A stretch of 64,000 bases of DNA from NCBI RefSeq assembly GCF_901933205.1, contig NC_044577.1:6583321-6647320 (forward strand), in the 5' to 3' direction. This document shows positions 37,580-50,780 of this stretch, one piece after another. This DNA is from Camarhynchus parvulus (taxonomy: Eukaryota > Chordata > Aves > Passeriformes > Thraupidae). The translations under genes were made by a program, and so were the position numbers. A model generated the notes under the pieces. That model made no database searches. It had not been told where the DNA came from and saw nothing but the letters and a program-made list of their open reading frames with translations. Every line of letters starts with the position of its first letter. Position 1 is the stretch's first letter.

Positions 37580-40500
37580 ATTTCCTTTACATCTTTCTCT
37601 ATATTCATCAAATAAAAATCAAACACCTGAATATTTTCAGTTAAATTTTTGGCCTTTTAGCATTTTTACTCAGCTGTAAAATTATTGTGAGAAGTTGGAT
37701 ATATGTAATATTTATGAGTATTTTATACATACCCATAGTGAATAGTTAACTTAATAAAGACAGGCATTTTAGGCAGAGTCACCCATCTCTTTTATTAGAT
37801 GGGTTAAAATTATAAACTTCATTTATATTTTTATGTTATTTTATAGTCTGTTTCCACTAATAAAAGTGGTCCCTGCTACACAGTACAAATTGTCTATTGT
37901 GCAGACTTTAGGCACTACAAGATTTAATTGATTAATTTAATTGAAATGCATGAAACTAACAACATAAAAATGTTGTTTGCTTTTCACCATTAGATGCTTA
38001 ATTAGTGATTTGGCAGATAGGACAAGTAGGAAGGGCATTTCCTGATGGTGGATAATTCATTAAGTTGAGTGCCAACAGAAAATCTAAAATCCCTTAACTG
38101 CCATTAATTAATTACCAGGAAATACCTGGCTCGGGTGGAGGGGGTCATTAGGCTTGTATTCCACGTAAAACTGCGAAAGGTGAAAAGAAATCAAAATAGC
38201 ACAGGCAGTGCGTTGTGCAAAGCCAGTAGAGAGCTCCAGCTGCGTCCAGTCACTGGGGCTGTGCAGTGACACAAATGGGCCACCACGTCTGTCCTGTGAC
38301 CAGCACAGCTCAGAGACACAGAACCAAAACTTCACAGTGCCTTTGGGTTTAGTGTGCACTGCTGTAACCAGGATTGGTGTTTGGAGCAGGGCAGTGCTTT
38401 TATATTCATATTTGAGAACAGTTTGGCTTGTTAATACCTCAAAGAAAAGGTCTCTTGAATGGTCTAGGAATGTTTAGGCAGTGCCTTCTCCCCCAACACC
38501 CATTCACACAGGATAAAATTAGGTTACAAAACATGTTGCAGGATATCAGGTTGCTAAAGTGAGTCTCTGAGTTTTCTTCTTTTATCTTACAGCCTACAGT
38601 TGCTCATTTATTACTGTAAATTGTTTTACAATGGAGACAAAAGAATAGGTAGTCCTTGGTAACAAATGATGTATATTTCACTCTGATTTTACCATTATTT
38701 TCCAATATATCAAAGGAAAAGGGAGGAAAACCCCAATTTCCTCCCACCCCCCCAACACTCCCTTTCCTGAGATGTCTACGTAATTAACCAAGAGAAGTCT
38801 TGTTTTTCATTGAAATAGAATCTTTAGTCTGAGGTGTGGTGAACATGTGATTTGGAGATTTCATGATTCTGGAATACATTTATTTCTGCTCACACAAGCC
38901 CGTGTGAGAGGAGGACAAAGCCCAGAGAGGCAGCTTTAGTTTCCTTCTAATGAGCACAGTCATCCTTCTGGTGACAATAAACACAGTTAAATAAAATTGG
39001 GAATGCTGCTATTTTATAATATCTCAGACTCTGTAAAGATTTTTCTTTTGTGCATGGTTTGTTGACTACCTGGGCATTTTGAAGTAGGTTACAATTAACT
39101 ATTTTTTTGAAATTTATTTTTGGTTATCGTTGTAATTGTCAAAGGAGATTTCCTCTCCCTTCTTTGCTCCTTCAACAGCAATTGGGAGTTATATTTGGAA
39201 GGTACTCACATGCACATAATCAAAGTTCAGTATTTCAGGTGCTTTGGGAGCCCAAACCTATTTCAAGTTAGAGTTATAAAGGTTATTAAAGAGAAGAAAC
39301 ATAATCCCTAACATATTTCATATCAGTAGTGAGTATATATGTCGTTATACTGAAATTTCTTTCCAATTTTTAAACTTCCCATTAGTGTGTACAAACTCAT
39401 CTTAAATACAACAAATCCTGGAGTGTAATTAAGACAACAGGAACATTCTAAATGTCAGGCTTTTCACCTAAATTTTTATTTCATAAAATTGGAGTTTGGT
39501 GAGGGTTTTGTGAGCTCAGTTTGTGTACACAAAGATTCTTCATACTGTTCAGAAGTAGATTTGACAGAACATTTGAATTTGCTTTACCCAAGGAACATTT
39601 CCACATTTTCTTCACCAGGCTGAGCAACATTTATTTTCCACATCCTGACGGCATCAACACCTGGTGGGTGAGCCCTGCAATTTTTCCGTCATTGGATTTT
39701 CAAGAGAATATATGTACAGAGATAGGAAAATCACTTTAGGTGGTGGTGCAGAAGGTGGAGGCTCAAATGGGACTGAGAAAGAAAGGGGGAACTGTAGGAA
39801 GTGTACAGCAAAGAAGTTCATTTCCTTATATTTGTTAAATGAGTGAGTTCCCACACATTCATTTTGGCCAGACTTGTGTTACAATTTTAAGTACCCTTGA
39901 GGATCAGCTGATACCAGGCTTCGATAACTTATTGAGCCACTTTGCCTTTTCTTTAATAAAATAAATCAGATTTTTTTCCCCAGGATGTTGTGTCTCAGCA
40001 AGATTTTAATGCCTTTGGGAAGAATAGGAATTCTAATGTATCTTAAAAACCCCTGGCATGGTTATTCAATGGCTAGTTGTTTAAATTTAAACAGTGTTCC
40101 CATGGGACAGGAAAAAACTGCTGATAAGAAACAATGCAGTCTAATGGTAAAGATCTTATGATTGTGAGCTTTTCAGTGATCATTCTATTAATTCATGTTC
40201 TTTCATAACAGAATGAGATATCTTGTACTTATAAATGAAGGGTGGATATTACTGCATAAACTAAATACAATGCCTTTCAAGCTTTTTGTTTAGAGGCTGT
40301 CTAAATAAACAGCTCAAATCCCTCTATCACTGAGATGAGTGGTGGAACTTCAAAGGCAGAAAGAACATGCCCACTTTATCTGATCCAGCAGAGATACAAT
40401 GGGACAATGACTGCAAGAACGTTTCTGGTTTTTTCAGATGTAAACCTAAGGACAAGAAAAGAATGTATTTTATTGCTCTGTTTTCCCTGTGGGACACACC

Positions 40501-43488
40501 AAGATGAACTTGCAGATTTTGTCTCAACCAGATCCCATTCAGAAGATACAGCCATGTTTCTTTCCAGCTAGACAACTAAATTATATTTCTGCTGTAAAAG
40601 CCAATGTCATATCGTCTAAAACTCAGAGCTGCTGATAGCCTTGTCCTAATCTTAGAATCACCAAAGTGGTTGACATAATGGAGTTATTAGGAAACCTGAT
40701 TTTTTGATGGAAACTACCTTTAGAAGTTCATATGGAGACTAATTGCTATACATTCTTCATGAGGAAAACTGACCAAATTTTTGAAATTTTTTTATTTCCT
40801 AGAAAATGTAGAGAGGATTTGAATGCCACTGGAAATCAAAAATAATTGTTCAGCTTAACTCCAGGCAATGTATTATGTTATGCATTACAGAAAAATGAAT
40901 CCCCCAAGTTTCTTGTAGGTAGTAAATTATTTTTTTAATAATTCCTTGTTCAAAGTTGCTTTGGCTCTAGTCACAATAGTGACTAGTATGTTATGCCCTG
41001 ATTACTTGGTTCCAACAAAAATGGCCTTAAGGTTTGCCAGCAGAAGTTCTGATTAGAAGATGTCCTTAAGTTTGCAAATAATGATTTTACTGTGATGTAA
41101 AAAACCTATTTTGAGGGTGTGAGGCTCTGAGGATGGAGAAGGTGCATAGAAAGACATGCTTTGTAACTTAGAGCTACTGTTAGAGCAGGAGCAGTTCTTG
41201 CTGAGGCAATAAACTGCAGAGGGCCCTGAAATTGCTAATGGGAATCTTGGAATTGGAGTTCTTACACACTCCTTTGCTTGTCTTAGCATTTTATTTCATT
41301 ATTGCACACTGAGGCTTACTAGGAAATTAGATAATATGTGGATTTTATTAATTCTACTCATTGTAATGCAATTAAGTCTTTATGATTCAGCTTGCAAATA
41401 TAATGTGGGGGGGTTTATGGGAAATTTCAGTTCAGCTTCCTATGTAAGTGTGTGGGAGGAATATGAGAACATTATTTCATTTTTTATATCTACTCTTATT
41501 CAGTACCTTTCCCATCATATTGATTTTGTACATTCAATTGTACACTTGGTGCAAATTGCCCTTGCACTTAAATGTGTCTGTGGATATGAAGTTTTTAAGC
41601 CCTTTTTTCTTTAAACATACCTTTGCTAAGAATCTTTAATAAGATTTTTCAGCTTTGACTTTCTCTTCACCAGTACCACCTGCTTTTCTATTTATTCTCT
41701 ACCACAAATGATGATAAATGCAGCAGAACACTTGGTTTTTGTGTTTTAATATTTGGTAAAGGACACAGAGTATATATTTAAATAAAAACATTTTAATGAA
41801 ACTTAATTTCATGCTGATGCTTTAGTGTCTATCTAATACTGGGAGCTCCTACACCTATCAAAGACCAGAGAATAAGAATAATTATACTTTCAAAATAATT
41901 GACTTCCCATCTCAGGTCTTTAAATTTATCTCTTCTCCACTGTAGGCCTATGCTGATATATGTATATATAAATGATGCAGTTACACAGAGCAGTGTGTGT
42001 TGTGTATATCCAAGGCAAAGTAGGGTGGAGCAAATGTGAAGTTTGTTCTAATGTAGCTCATTCTAGTGCCAAATTTCAGCTCATAGTTGTTCTTCAGATT
42101 TTGTAATTTTGATTGGAATCTACAGTGTTAGCAATCAAAACACACTGGGGATATTTCTATGAAAAACATTTTTATCAGCACCATTACTAGTGCTGAAAGA
42201 TGTGAGAATGCACATAGCTGGAGTTTCAGATCTTGGGGTGCTTGCAGAGTTGGAAGTGATGGCTTGTGTTTTCATAAGTAAACCAGACAACCTGAACAAA
42301 CATATCATATGCATATGTTGTCAAGACAATGTCAAGGCATAGTTCCATGTGCTAAAACAAAATAATATAATACTTTATTAAATTCAATTCAGCCAACCAT
42401 TTTTAATGAATGGTGCTAGTTTCATACATTTTTAATGTATAAAATACTAATTATTTAAAAAAAAAGGTTTCTTTGGCTTGAAATAATTTGCTGTTCTGCA
42501 AATTAAATATGTTTTTCATTACTCTGCCTTTTTTGCTGACTCCAATTCCACTGTCTTTTTCATCTACTATTCTTAACTTTTGTCTGAAGGAACTCTGCTT
42601 GCTTTAAAGACAATTGCAATTGTCTGGTATTACTTCTGACTTTTAAACAAAGCCAAGCAGTAGCCTTTCTCCTTCCAAAACACCATTGTATTTATTGTAT
42701 GACAAATGATATGTATTAACAAAACTTCAGGACTAATCTGGAGCTCTATTACACAGGATTATGGGGATGCATATGCATGTCAAAGTTAATCTCACTGGAA
42801 ATAAAACAAGCAGAAGTCTTCACATCTCTGAATTAGCCTTTTAGCTCAAAGTAAAAAAACTACAGTGATATTTCTGAGGAGATAAAAAGATTGAGACTTA
42901 CTTTTAGTACTTACTTACATGTGTAAGGGCTAGAGTGATCATGGCATAGTTCTGCCTGAGAATTAAGTTCTCAAAGTAGACTCTAGCCATAAGGACAACT
43001 TACCACAAAATAAGAACATCTTGAAGAAGTGACAGAAAGAAAGCCAAATGTCAGAGATTAGGAAAAAACATTTAATTTCTAATTCCTAATTTTTGTTAGG
43101 TGACCACTGTGTTGAAAGTGAGGAAGAAGCTGCTCTGAACTGTGGATGTTCTGGAGTTGGGCACAGAAACCTGTCACTTGTGTCTATGTACAAACCCCTC
43201 TGGTTTCAGCAATAAAAGTGAGTATTTCCTACCTCAGCTTGAAATTGGAATGACTTGGCTCCATACAGTTTAAACAGCATAGAAACCGTCATGTTCTTGA
43301 TGTTATTTGGTTTGTTCTGGTTTTATAAAACATCAGTAACGGCTCTTCATCCCAAACTAGATCCTAAACTTTTCCTCCTTGATGATATTTCTGTTTCTAA
43401 ATAACTAATCACTTATTCAGAATGTAGAGACTTCCATTAAGGTGTGACAATTGTCATGTAATTGGAGAGTACCACTTCTCAGGTATTT
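37580..43488. other. AT-rich non-coding DNA, no gene seen
   Basis: About 5.9 kb. It includes two perfect palindromes: 'tgtttaaatttaaaca' at 40,078-40,093 and an 18-bp one at 42,608-42,625. There is a G run at 41,407-41,413. Open frames are under 95 codons and unremarkable. Confidence 0.55.
42608..42625. other. Perfect 18-bp palindrome
   Basis: 'agacaattgcaattgtct' is its own reverse complement and contains two overlapping CAATTG cores. It could be a dimeric binding site or chance. Confidence 0.9.
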
Positions 43489-44434
43489 TCACAAATACAT
43501 ACAATGTAGGTGACTAAACTTAAGATGAGAATCTGTGGAAATCTTTGCTTTTGGGGCAGGTTCCTTCTTGCTATGAAAAGGATCTGCAGCATTCCCTGAT
43601 GATCTCACAGCTGACATATGTCCCATCCTATTGCCCATGTTTTCTTGTTTTACTTCATCAGTTATGTCACTCTTCGACGCTTTTCCTATTGCATTCTCAT
43701 CACTTTTCTTATCTCTTTCCACATTTGTTTCCTTGTGCCATTGCCTCATTCAGTACATTACATTCTCCAAGTTCCTTGACAGCTTCTAGATTGATTTCTT
43801 TTTTTTCTTCTATGTAAAGGTTTTGTTTAGCCTTTGATTTATTTTCCTCTTGTGCCAGTTCCTTTCCTGCAATTTCAGCTGTACAGCCCTCTTGCAGGGG
43901 TATTAACAATTCCCTGCCTTTATTGGCTTGCACAAAATTAGGATTTTTCAGTCACTTTCTGGGATTTTGTATTCCTCTGTTTTTAGCACTTCTTATTACA
44001 TCTGGACTTAAAATCATGTTAACCTCAGATGCAACTGATTCAGGACAAGCATGAGTTTTAACTATACTAAGTCTTAAATATACCAAGGGAATTAATCTAA
44101 TCAAAACTTCTTTTTCAAATTATCTCTCCAGCAAAGTTTTTCTGTATCGTGCTCCAGGATTTCTATCTTTCTCCACTAACACACACCCATATATGATTTG
44201 CCCTTCTTACACTGCTTTTTTATAATTTCTGTAGTTCATACAGAAAAAGAGGAGAGTTTCCCATGCCACTTGTACTTTTAGCATAAATTATTGCCACAGG
44301 GTAGTTTTGAGATTAACCAAAGTATGTATAGATCTTGTGCTAAAAACAAGGGAAGAAATATTTCCTCCATTAAATTCTGTTGATCTCTAGAGATTTTCTT
44401 TGAACTCTTGTTTCAGAAAATCTCTTTCCACTGT
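43489..44434 (-). other. Possible decayed coding segment, identity unknown
   Basis: In one minus-strand frame, about 240 codons from 44,434 to 43,709 hold only about five stops. This is fewer than I would expect for such AT-rich DNA. The longest clear stretches are about 55 and 75 codons. A shift of frame near 43,740 leads into another open stretch ending at 43,489. The predicted residues are rich in K and E (for example 'VERDFLKQEFKENL' early and 'ERDKKSDENAIGKASKSD' late). An AG with a T-rich lead near 44,434 could be an old acceptor. I recognise no family. Strand asymmetry (A-rich on the minus strand) alone could remove stops and raise K and E, so this may be chance. Confidence 0.25.
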
Positions 44435-46044
44435 TCTAAATTAATATATTAACATTGTAATTTTTCTAGGCTTACTAGAAGTTTATTTGAATATTTTCAT
44501 AATTTCAATGTTAAAGGCATTTTTCACATTAAAGATGAACAAAAAACATATTTGGTACAAGCAACTTTGTGAATATATGGCAACATTTTCTTTATTTTTG
44601 CTATTGTAAAAATCTTACTATTTGAGCAAAAATTTCCTGAAATTAATGGATTTATTCAAAGTAAATACAACTTTCAGAGGACACAGGTTTGGTCTGACTT
44701 GTGACCAAAATAAAGGGAAACCTTTTTCATTCAGAACTGCTTATTATAGCAGTTTACTGTCAGTGAAGTAAATATTTTACATTTTCTGCAGCCTTAAAAA
44801 TAACACTGAATGATTAATATTAATATAGTGTACTTTTCCATTAAAATATAATTTATAAAGAAAATGACACCTGCCCCTTCATTAGGAAGTCTGAGCAAAT
44901 AATTTAGAATTTATAATGTAGGTTTAAATTCAAATAATATTGTCAACTTTCTTATGATGGATACAAACTTACATTTTAAACTGGAATTGCTGAGAGAAGT
45001 TAATTTTCAGAAGTGAGTGGTGTTGCACATTAAACCAATCTGTACATACTGCCTGAAACTTCCTAAATAGAACAGACCAAGTTTTATGAATGTCTTTTGT
45101 TTTTTTTAATTTTTTTTAAATAACATGGCATTTTTTCCTATTTTTTTTTAAATCTAAATGTAGGGCAGGTGAAAAGGCAATGCAGAAGATGCGGAGAGAG
45201 TTAAATCTTCTTTCTAGTTGCAGACACAGAATTTAATCTGTGGAAGGAACAGTTCCTTCCTTTGCCTTTTCATGCTCTGTTTCCTCACTCTGGAGACTTA
45301 CTAGACCAGACCAGTCATGGTCTAAAAATGACATTAAATTTAGAATCCCTACTAGAGTTCACCAAGTTATCATCAGGTACAGCTGTTTATTAGAAAATGT
45401 GCTGCTCTCAAATTCTTCATTGCATTAGGTAGAATTATTTTTCCCCAGAATTAGATTTTTCTTCTGTAGTATTTATTGCACTCTGTTTTTGTGGTTTTTG
45501 GTTTGTATTCTAAGTTTTGGAAGAGGAGCTAATGATTTTATTGTTGCAGAAAACAAATTCCAACAATTTTTATGCAAGCATTGTTATTGAATTTGTGGCT
45601 AATTTTATCTTTTGTCATTTTTTCCTTTCTGATTGAATTTTCCCAGTGTGGAACACACACTATACAGTGAGCTATAACTGCAAATCTCAGGGAAAAGCAG
45701 GAGTAATAAGGGATAAACACAGTATCCTGTTAGGAAACAGAGCTTTGTAGACAAAAACCTCCTTCTCCTAGATTGATACTGGACAGAGAAAATTTGTTGT
45801 GCTTATATTTAAAACCAGTTTCTAGCAGGCCAGTTCACTTGTTCCTGCACTGGACTGTATCTTGTCATTTTATGTGCTGACCTCATCTCAATTCCTACTT
45901 AATATTTTATGTGTGGCAGTGAAGTTACATTGGTAATGCTTAAATTGACATGAGAGGGCAAAAGTCAAATATTCCCTGCTCCAAGCTGTAGTCCCTAAAG
46001 ACAGGGAGTTTGTGCCCTGTGAGGCAGAAGCCTTGTTCAGTCAC
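44435..46044. other. AT-rich non-coding DNA, no gene seen
   Basis: About 1.6 kb, strongly T-rich near 45,095-45,152. No gene, RNA or repeat family was recognised. Confidence 0.55.
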
Positions 46045-46275
46045 AGAACAGGGAAGGTGTAGGTTGGATATTAGGAAAAAAATTTTTCACTGAAAGAATA
46101 ATAAAGTACTGCAATGGTCTTCCCAGGGAGGTGGTAGAATCACCATCTCTGGATGTGTTTGAAAAAAGACTGGACATGGCACTTGGTGCTATAGTCTAGT
46201 TGAGGTGTTAGGGCATAGGTTGGACTCTGTGATCTTAGAGGTCTCTTCCAACCTCGTGATTCTATGATTCTGGCT
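46045..46275 (+). mobile_element. CR1 LINE 3' end, 5'-truncated
   Basis: This is the clearest CR1 in the window. In order it shows 'aggttggatattagg', a 'tttttcactgaaag' segment, 'gtcttcccagggaggtggt', 'tcaccatctctggatgtgtt', 'ataggttggactctgtgatc', 'gaggtctcttccaacct' and finally the terminal 8-base repeats 'attctatg attctg'. The wording with 'ggcacttggtgctatag' is the variant common in passerine CR1 copies. Only about 230 bp remain, as expected from 5' truncation, and no RT sequence is present. Divergence is moderate, so it is probably younger than the copies at 6.4 and 25.8 kb. Confidence 0.92.
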
Positions 46276-47574
46276 CAGTAGGACAGCAGAGCAAGCAGTA
46301 AAATATAAACTAAAGTCAGTCCAACTACAGCCTGAAAATCCCCGCTGTGAAGGTGGACTGACCCCATTTTCTTCATCAAAAGTTAAACTTGCCTGTGTTT
46401 CTGCAGTCTGAGAAACTGAGTGAATATTCTCACAACAGAGGGACCAACATGAGCCCTTTTTCCTGCCTGAAAGCCACAATCTGTGTGAGTGGCTTTGTGC
46501 TGAAGCCTTGCAGGGCTGATCCTTGATGGAGTGTCTGGCCCAGAATACAGATCAGGTACTGCTCCACTGCTTTGGCTTTGGCTGTGAACAGTGTGTCAAC
46601 TGTAAAAAGAGCTGATGTATACACCTCTACTAATCCCCTGAACAAGGCTCTAATGAAATATCTTAATTGGAGCTTCCATTAATTTTAATGAGATTTCCCA
46701 CTGGGAGTGTTAGCCCATGAAGACACCAGTATTTTTTATGTGCTCAGTCTGATGTTTCTTAAGGCTACTGACAGGATCCATAGTGGAGATACATTACCTG
46801 CAAGCAGAATTAGGATTCCCATGTATCCTGAGGGAGCCTCAGTTCTTTACAGGCTCTCAGTAAAGGCAGCAACGCCTTACTAGGGCTCACATGAAGCAAA
46901 AGTAAGCATGCTCTGAAGAAAACCAGATGATGAGGACAATTCTGAGAATGTGTTCTTGAGTGAATACAACTTGGGGTTTGTTTGTAATATGTGTAACCAT
47001 GAAGGGATTAAAAAAAGAGGCCTGAATGAGAGCTATTGTCAGCAAAAGCAAAACTCACTGCAGAATAGGAAAAAACAACTAAAGAACCACCACAAACTAA
47101 GAAACTAAGGGTAAGCAGGTGCAGAAAAAGAAAAAAAATACAGAAGTTTATTTAAACATTTTAAATTTTGAAAGTAAATCTGTTTCCTCATTGTTCTGAA
47201 AATCCAGATCATAATGACACTGATTTACTGTCCTTCTCTTTGATGCTTTTGGCTGCCAAGTTGCAACAGAAAATGAGTAATTTTGCTGATAAGAGGGCAA
47301 TTTTCCTCTAAGTTTGAATTTTCCCTTTTTTCTTTTACCTATTTTTATGGGTATCTACTTCTTTCTTATTTAGGCAGCTTTAGGGACTTTATTGTATGTT
47401 TTAGCCTTAAAAATGAATACTGCAATGAATTCCATTGTCATTAGTAAGACAAGGAATCATGCAGAAAACCCAAACAAAATCCAAGGCACAGGGGAGTCAG
47501 ACATATATAGTAGGAATGGGCTTCTGTCATGGTGAACTTACACTTGGAAGGGACCAAATAATAAGAGAAATGTT
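46276..47574. other. AT-rich non-coding DNA, no gene seen
   Basis: About 1.3 kb. Minus-strand open frames of 71 and 96 codons (46,645-46,430 and 46,479-46,189) have no domain, and the second partly overlaps the CR1 tail. Confidence 0.55.
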
Positions 47575-47705
47575 ATTATCTCATTTAAGAATGTGGGATG
47601 AAGAGCAGAGCAATGATGTGACTTGACTAATGGTGTAGATCTGAGCTGGGAACAGAATCCAGACTGCCTGACTCCCCAGGCAGAGCATTAAACAGATTGC
47701 CTTTC
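47575..47705 (-). mobile_element. MIR-like (CORE-SINE) relic
   Basis: In plus orientation the order resembles a reversed MIR. There is an 'attatctcatttaagaatg' segment, then 'gatgtgacttg' with the expected 'cccaaggtcacacag' part deleted. After that come 'gagctgggaacagaatcc' and 'agactgcctgactcc', and last 'cagagcattaaac'. The tRNA-type B box survives in reverse as 'ggaacagaatcc' (47,649-47,660). MIRs are ancient in amniotes, so the heavy decay fits. No function is implied. Confidence 0.6.
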
Positions 47706-48700
47706 TCTCCTCCTTGAGAAATAAGTGAGGGCTACCTGTTTAACAGCCTGGATTTGGTGAAACACACACTGTGTATTTGATTTAGCAAATTGTCTTTTAC
47801 CGTGATGATGGTATTTTCTAAAAGAATCCATAGTGCAACTCACGGATTATAAATGATTTATAGGTTCAGTGTGTCACTACTGTAATGATATTTCTTTCTA
47901 AGCAAAGTGGCTGTATCATGTCAGAAGACACTGGTGTTTATCTTTCAGGGAATAAGCACCAGAAAATCCTGCACAGGATTTCTGTTCTTTCTAAGCAGCC
48001 CTTCTTAACATTTAACCCCAAAACACATGGTTTAAGTCTGAAGGAGTAAAAATAAATCTGTTGCCTCTAAAATGGTTTTAAATATATATGCAAAATTCTT
48101 TGTTTTTGGACTTAGCATTATCTAGTGTGTACCGCAAAAAACTCCTTTAAAACCAACGACGATGATATAGCAGTGCATGTCCTAAAGAAATGTTCTTACA
48201 GTTTTCCTCTATAAAATCCATTCTTCATCTGTAAGTTAGAATCCCAGCCCTGCTGGAGGCTGAACTGGGTAGGTTTTAGCCTGAGATACACAACCTGGTA
48301 AAAGTAAATTACCTAAAATGAAACCAGTCAATGTTTAGAGCAAAGTAGGACTCACAAAAGAAAAGAAATATGTTGCTTAACTCCACAGAAGGTGTGTGGA
48401 AGGGTGAATGGTACAATCTGTAGAAATGGGGGTTAAAGTGGAACTTTCTTTACTTAGTACAGTAACTGTGACAAAAGCTGGAGCTTGCACATTATGCATT
48501 CCCAGACATGTCCCTGAGCTATCTTTAATGAATGCTCTTCTCATTAATTTAAATGCTGCTAACATGCAGCTAGCAATAAGATAATTGAAGTTCTTAATTT
48601 AGAAGCAGGCTCTCTGGTTATTCCACACAAAGTAGCAGAGCTATAAATTGTTAAATTCAAGGCAGAGAGATGAATTTTCAGAGATGCATTTAACAGCACT

Positions 48701-48718
48701 GGGGAGGGGGGGTAGGGG
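48701..48718 (+). other. Candidate G-quadruplex motif
   Basis: 'ggggaggggggggtagggg'-like sequence with a run of four Gs, a run of seven, and a run of four gives four possible G triplets with loops of one or two bases. This satisfies the usual quadruplex pattern, but no function is shown. Confidence 0.6.
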
Positions 48719-49474
48719 AAGAAAAGAGAAATGCTCACTTCTCTTTAAAGCAGGAAAGTGACCACGGTTTGAAGGACTATAAATTTATTTTCTTAAGGCC
48801 TACTGTCTCCCAGCAGAGACCTCATCTTCATGGTAATTAAAGCTTCTGGGGCAAGAGCTCTCCTTTTGTTTTGTCCTTGCACAGCACTAAGGGTAAAAAA
48901 GTTCTGGAGCAATAAATTGAGGGACCACAGTAATTCACTAGGAAGAACATTGGGGAGACTATAACATGAATGCATCATTTCAAGGACATTATAGCAAAGG
49001 AGAAAAATTCCTTCTTTCTTCTGCTGGCGAATTCAGGAACTTTTCATATTTGTTACTAGGACACCTGCCACCCAAAACTTGGCTTTTTGCAGAGGGTTAC
49101 CTCTCTTCTTATTCATTTGAATAGTTTCCCTGGATTCAATCCTGACTTTACTGTCAGTTATCTCTAATTTCCATTTTAGCAGACATGTGAGAGTGACCCA
49201 GCATTGTAAAGCAGCTCATGTTGAAATATTTTTCTGTAAAAACTTTCAGATGTAGGGAAGTTCAGAGGCTTTAATATGAAACCATAAAACCTGTCTGCTT
49301 CCTTGTTGGAGATTGCTCCAAAGCATTATGAACTGAAGATTAGAACTTCTACCTCTATGGAAGCTGAATTTAGCTGGCTTTGCTTTTGTGGCATTTTATG
49401 TCAATCTTGTAGAGAAATGATTGCATAGGAATTAGTTTTGAAACATTTTGAAATATTTTAGCAGAATATTTTTT

Positions 49475-49490
49475 CTTCTTCTTCTTCTTC
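49475..49490. repeat. (CTT)5 microsatellite
   Basis: Five and one third CTT units follow a T run and end at 'cttcagg'. It is short, but perfect trinucleotide runs of this kind are often polymorphic. Confidence 0.95.
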
Positions 49491-50760
49491 AGGAGTGATG
49501 TGAACACGTAACTCTGATAATGAATTTCTACCTCTGTGCATCAAAAATCAGCAGCGTAGTGATCTCTTTAAAAATGTTTAAAATTAGAACAGCTCTGGAT
49601 TTTCTTTGGTTTTGAAACAAGAAAAATCCCCATACTTCTGTAATTTGTTTTTCTAATTAACCAGGAAAAATAGTTCAATTTAAATATTGTTTGATGTAAA
49701 ATAACTGAATTTCAGCAAATCTGGCTTTTAGCCTGGCTTTGTATGACCATATTTGTCTAATACAAATGATGCAAAATTTAATATTGTACTGGAACTACAT
49801 TCTTAATTGTATAGTTCTTTGTGTCTAAGAAAAAATCCAAAATTAAAAAAAGAAAAATTGAAAAAGTCATATTTAATGTCATTAGTTTAAAATCCAAGTG
49901 CAACAAGCCTATGGAAAATAAACTGATATTTTAACGTACTGGGATATGTAAGGAAACTCTTACCCTGGCCATGTGTACCTAAATCTGCTTCAGAATGTTC
50001 TGTTTTTTCTTTAGGAGTCTGCTTCCTCAGCTGCTGTCAGGCAGGCACTGCTGGCTGAACACTGTGTGTGCATGTGCAGGTGGGTACAGCTCTGACCATT
50101 TCAATACAGCTCGAGAGGTTTTCTTACAATGTGAGGTAAGGAACAGGAGAGGGATTTTTCTGTGCTCTTTAATGTTACTGCCATGAAACAATCTGCTTCA
50201 AACACCCTTCTGGCCATCCCTCATGGTGCAGGCTGGCACTGAGAGGAGAAGTCCTCCTGTGGCAGCAGGAATTCCACTCAGTGCTTGGCTGGAGGCTTGG
50301 TTGTGGAGAAAAGGAGATGTGGAACAAGGTTTTCAACAGGTAACAGGAGAAGACGATTAGGGTGTTAAAGCCGAGTCCTTGGCGTGCTGGCTGGTTTGAA
50401 GAGGGAAATGTGGGACACCTCTTTGAAAGACTATTATGCAAACCACTTTCTGTGGTTAGAGCCAGGGTGCTGCCAGTTTGGAGCTCTCCCTCCTGCCTGC
50501 CCACTGTGTAGAAATTAGACCACAGTAGGAATCTATTTGCAGTACTTGGATTTTGATGGAGTTTCTCATGTTCAATTTCTCCCCTGTTCCATCAGCTCCC
50601 TCTCAAAGATATTTTCTGTTATTCAAGAATAGATGTTTTCATTGTTTAGGATTATTCACTAAAAACTTACATTGATTTATAAGACTTGAAAATTATAAAA
50701 ATGGTAAAAATAAAACCTCAGGGTTCAAGTTTGCTGTTCCAAGTTAGATTAACCTCTTTC

Positions 50761-50780
50761 ATATATATATATGTATATAT
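50761..50780. repeat. (TA)n microsatellite
   Basis: 'atatatatatatgtatatat' is a short TA repeat with one G interruption. Confidence 0.95.
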
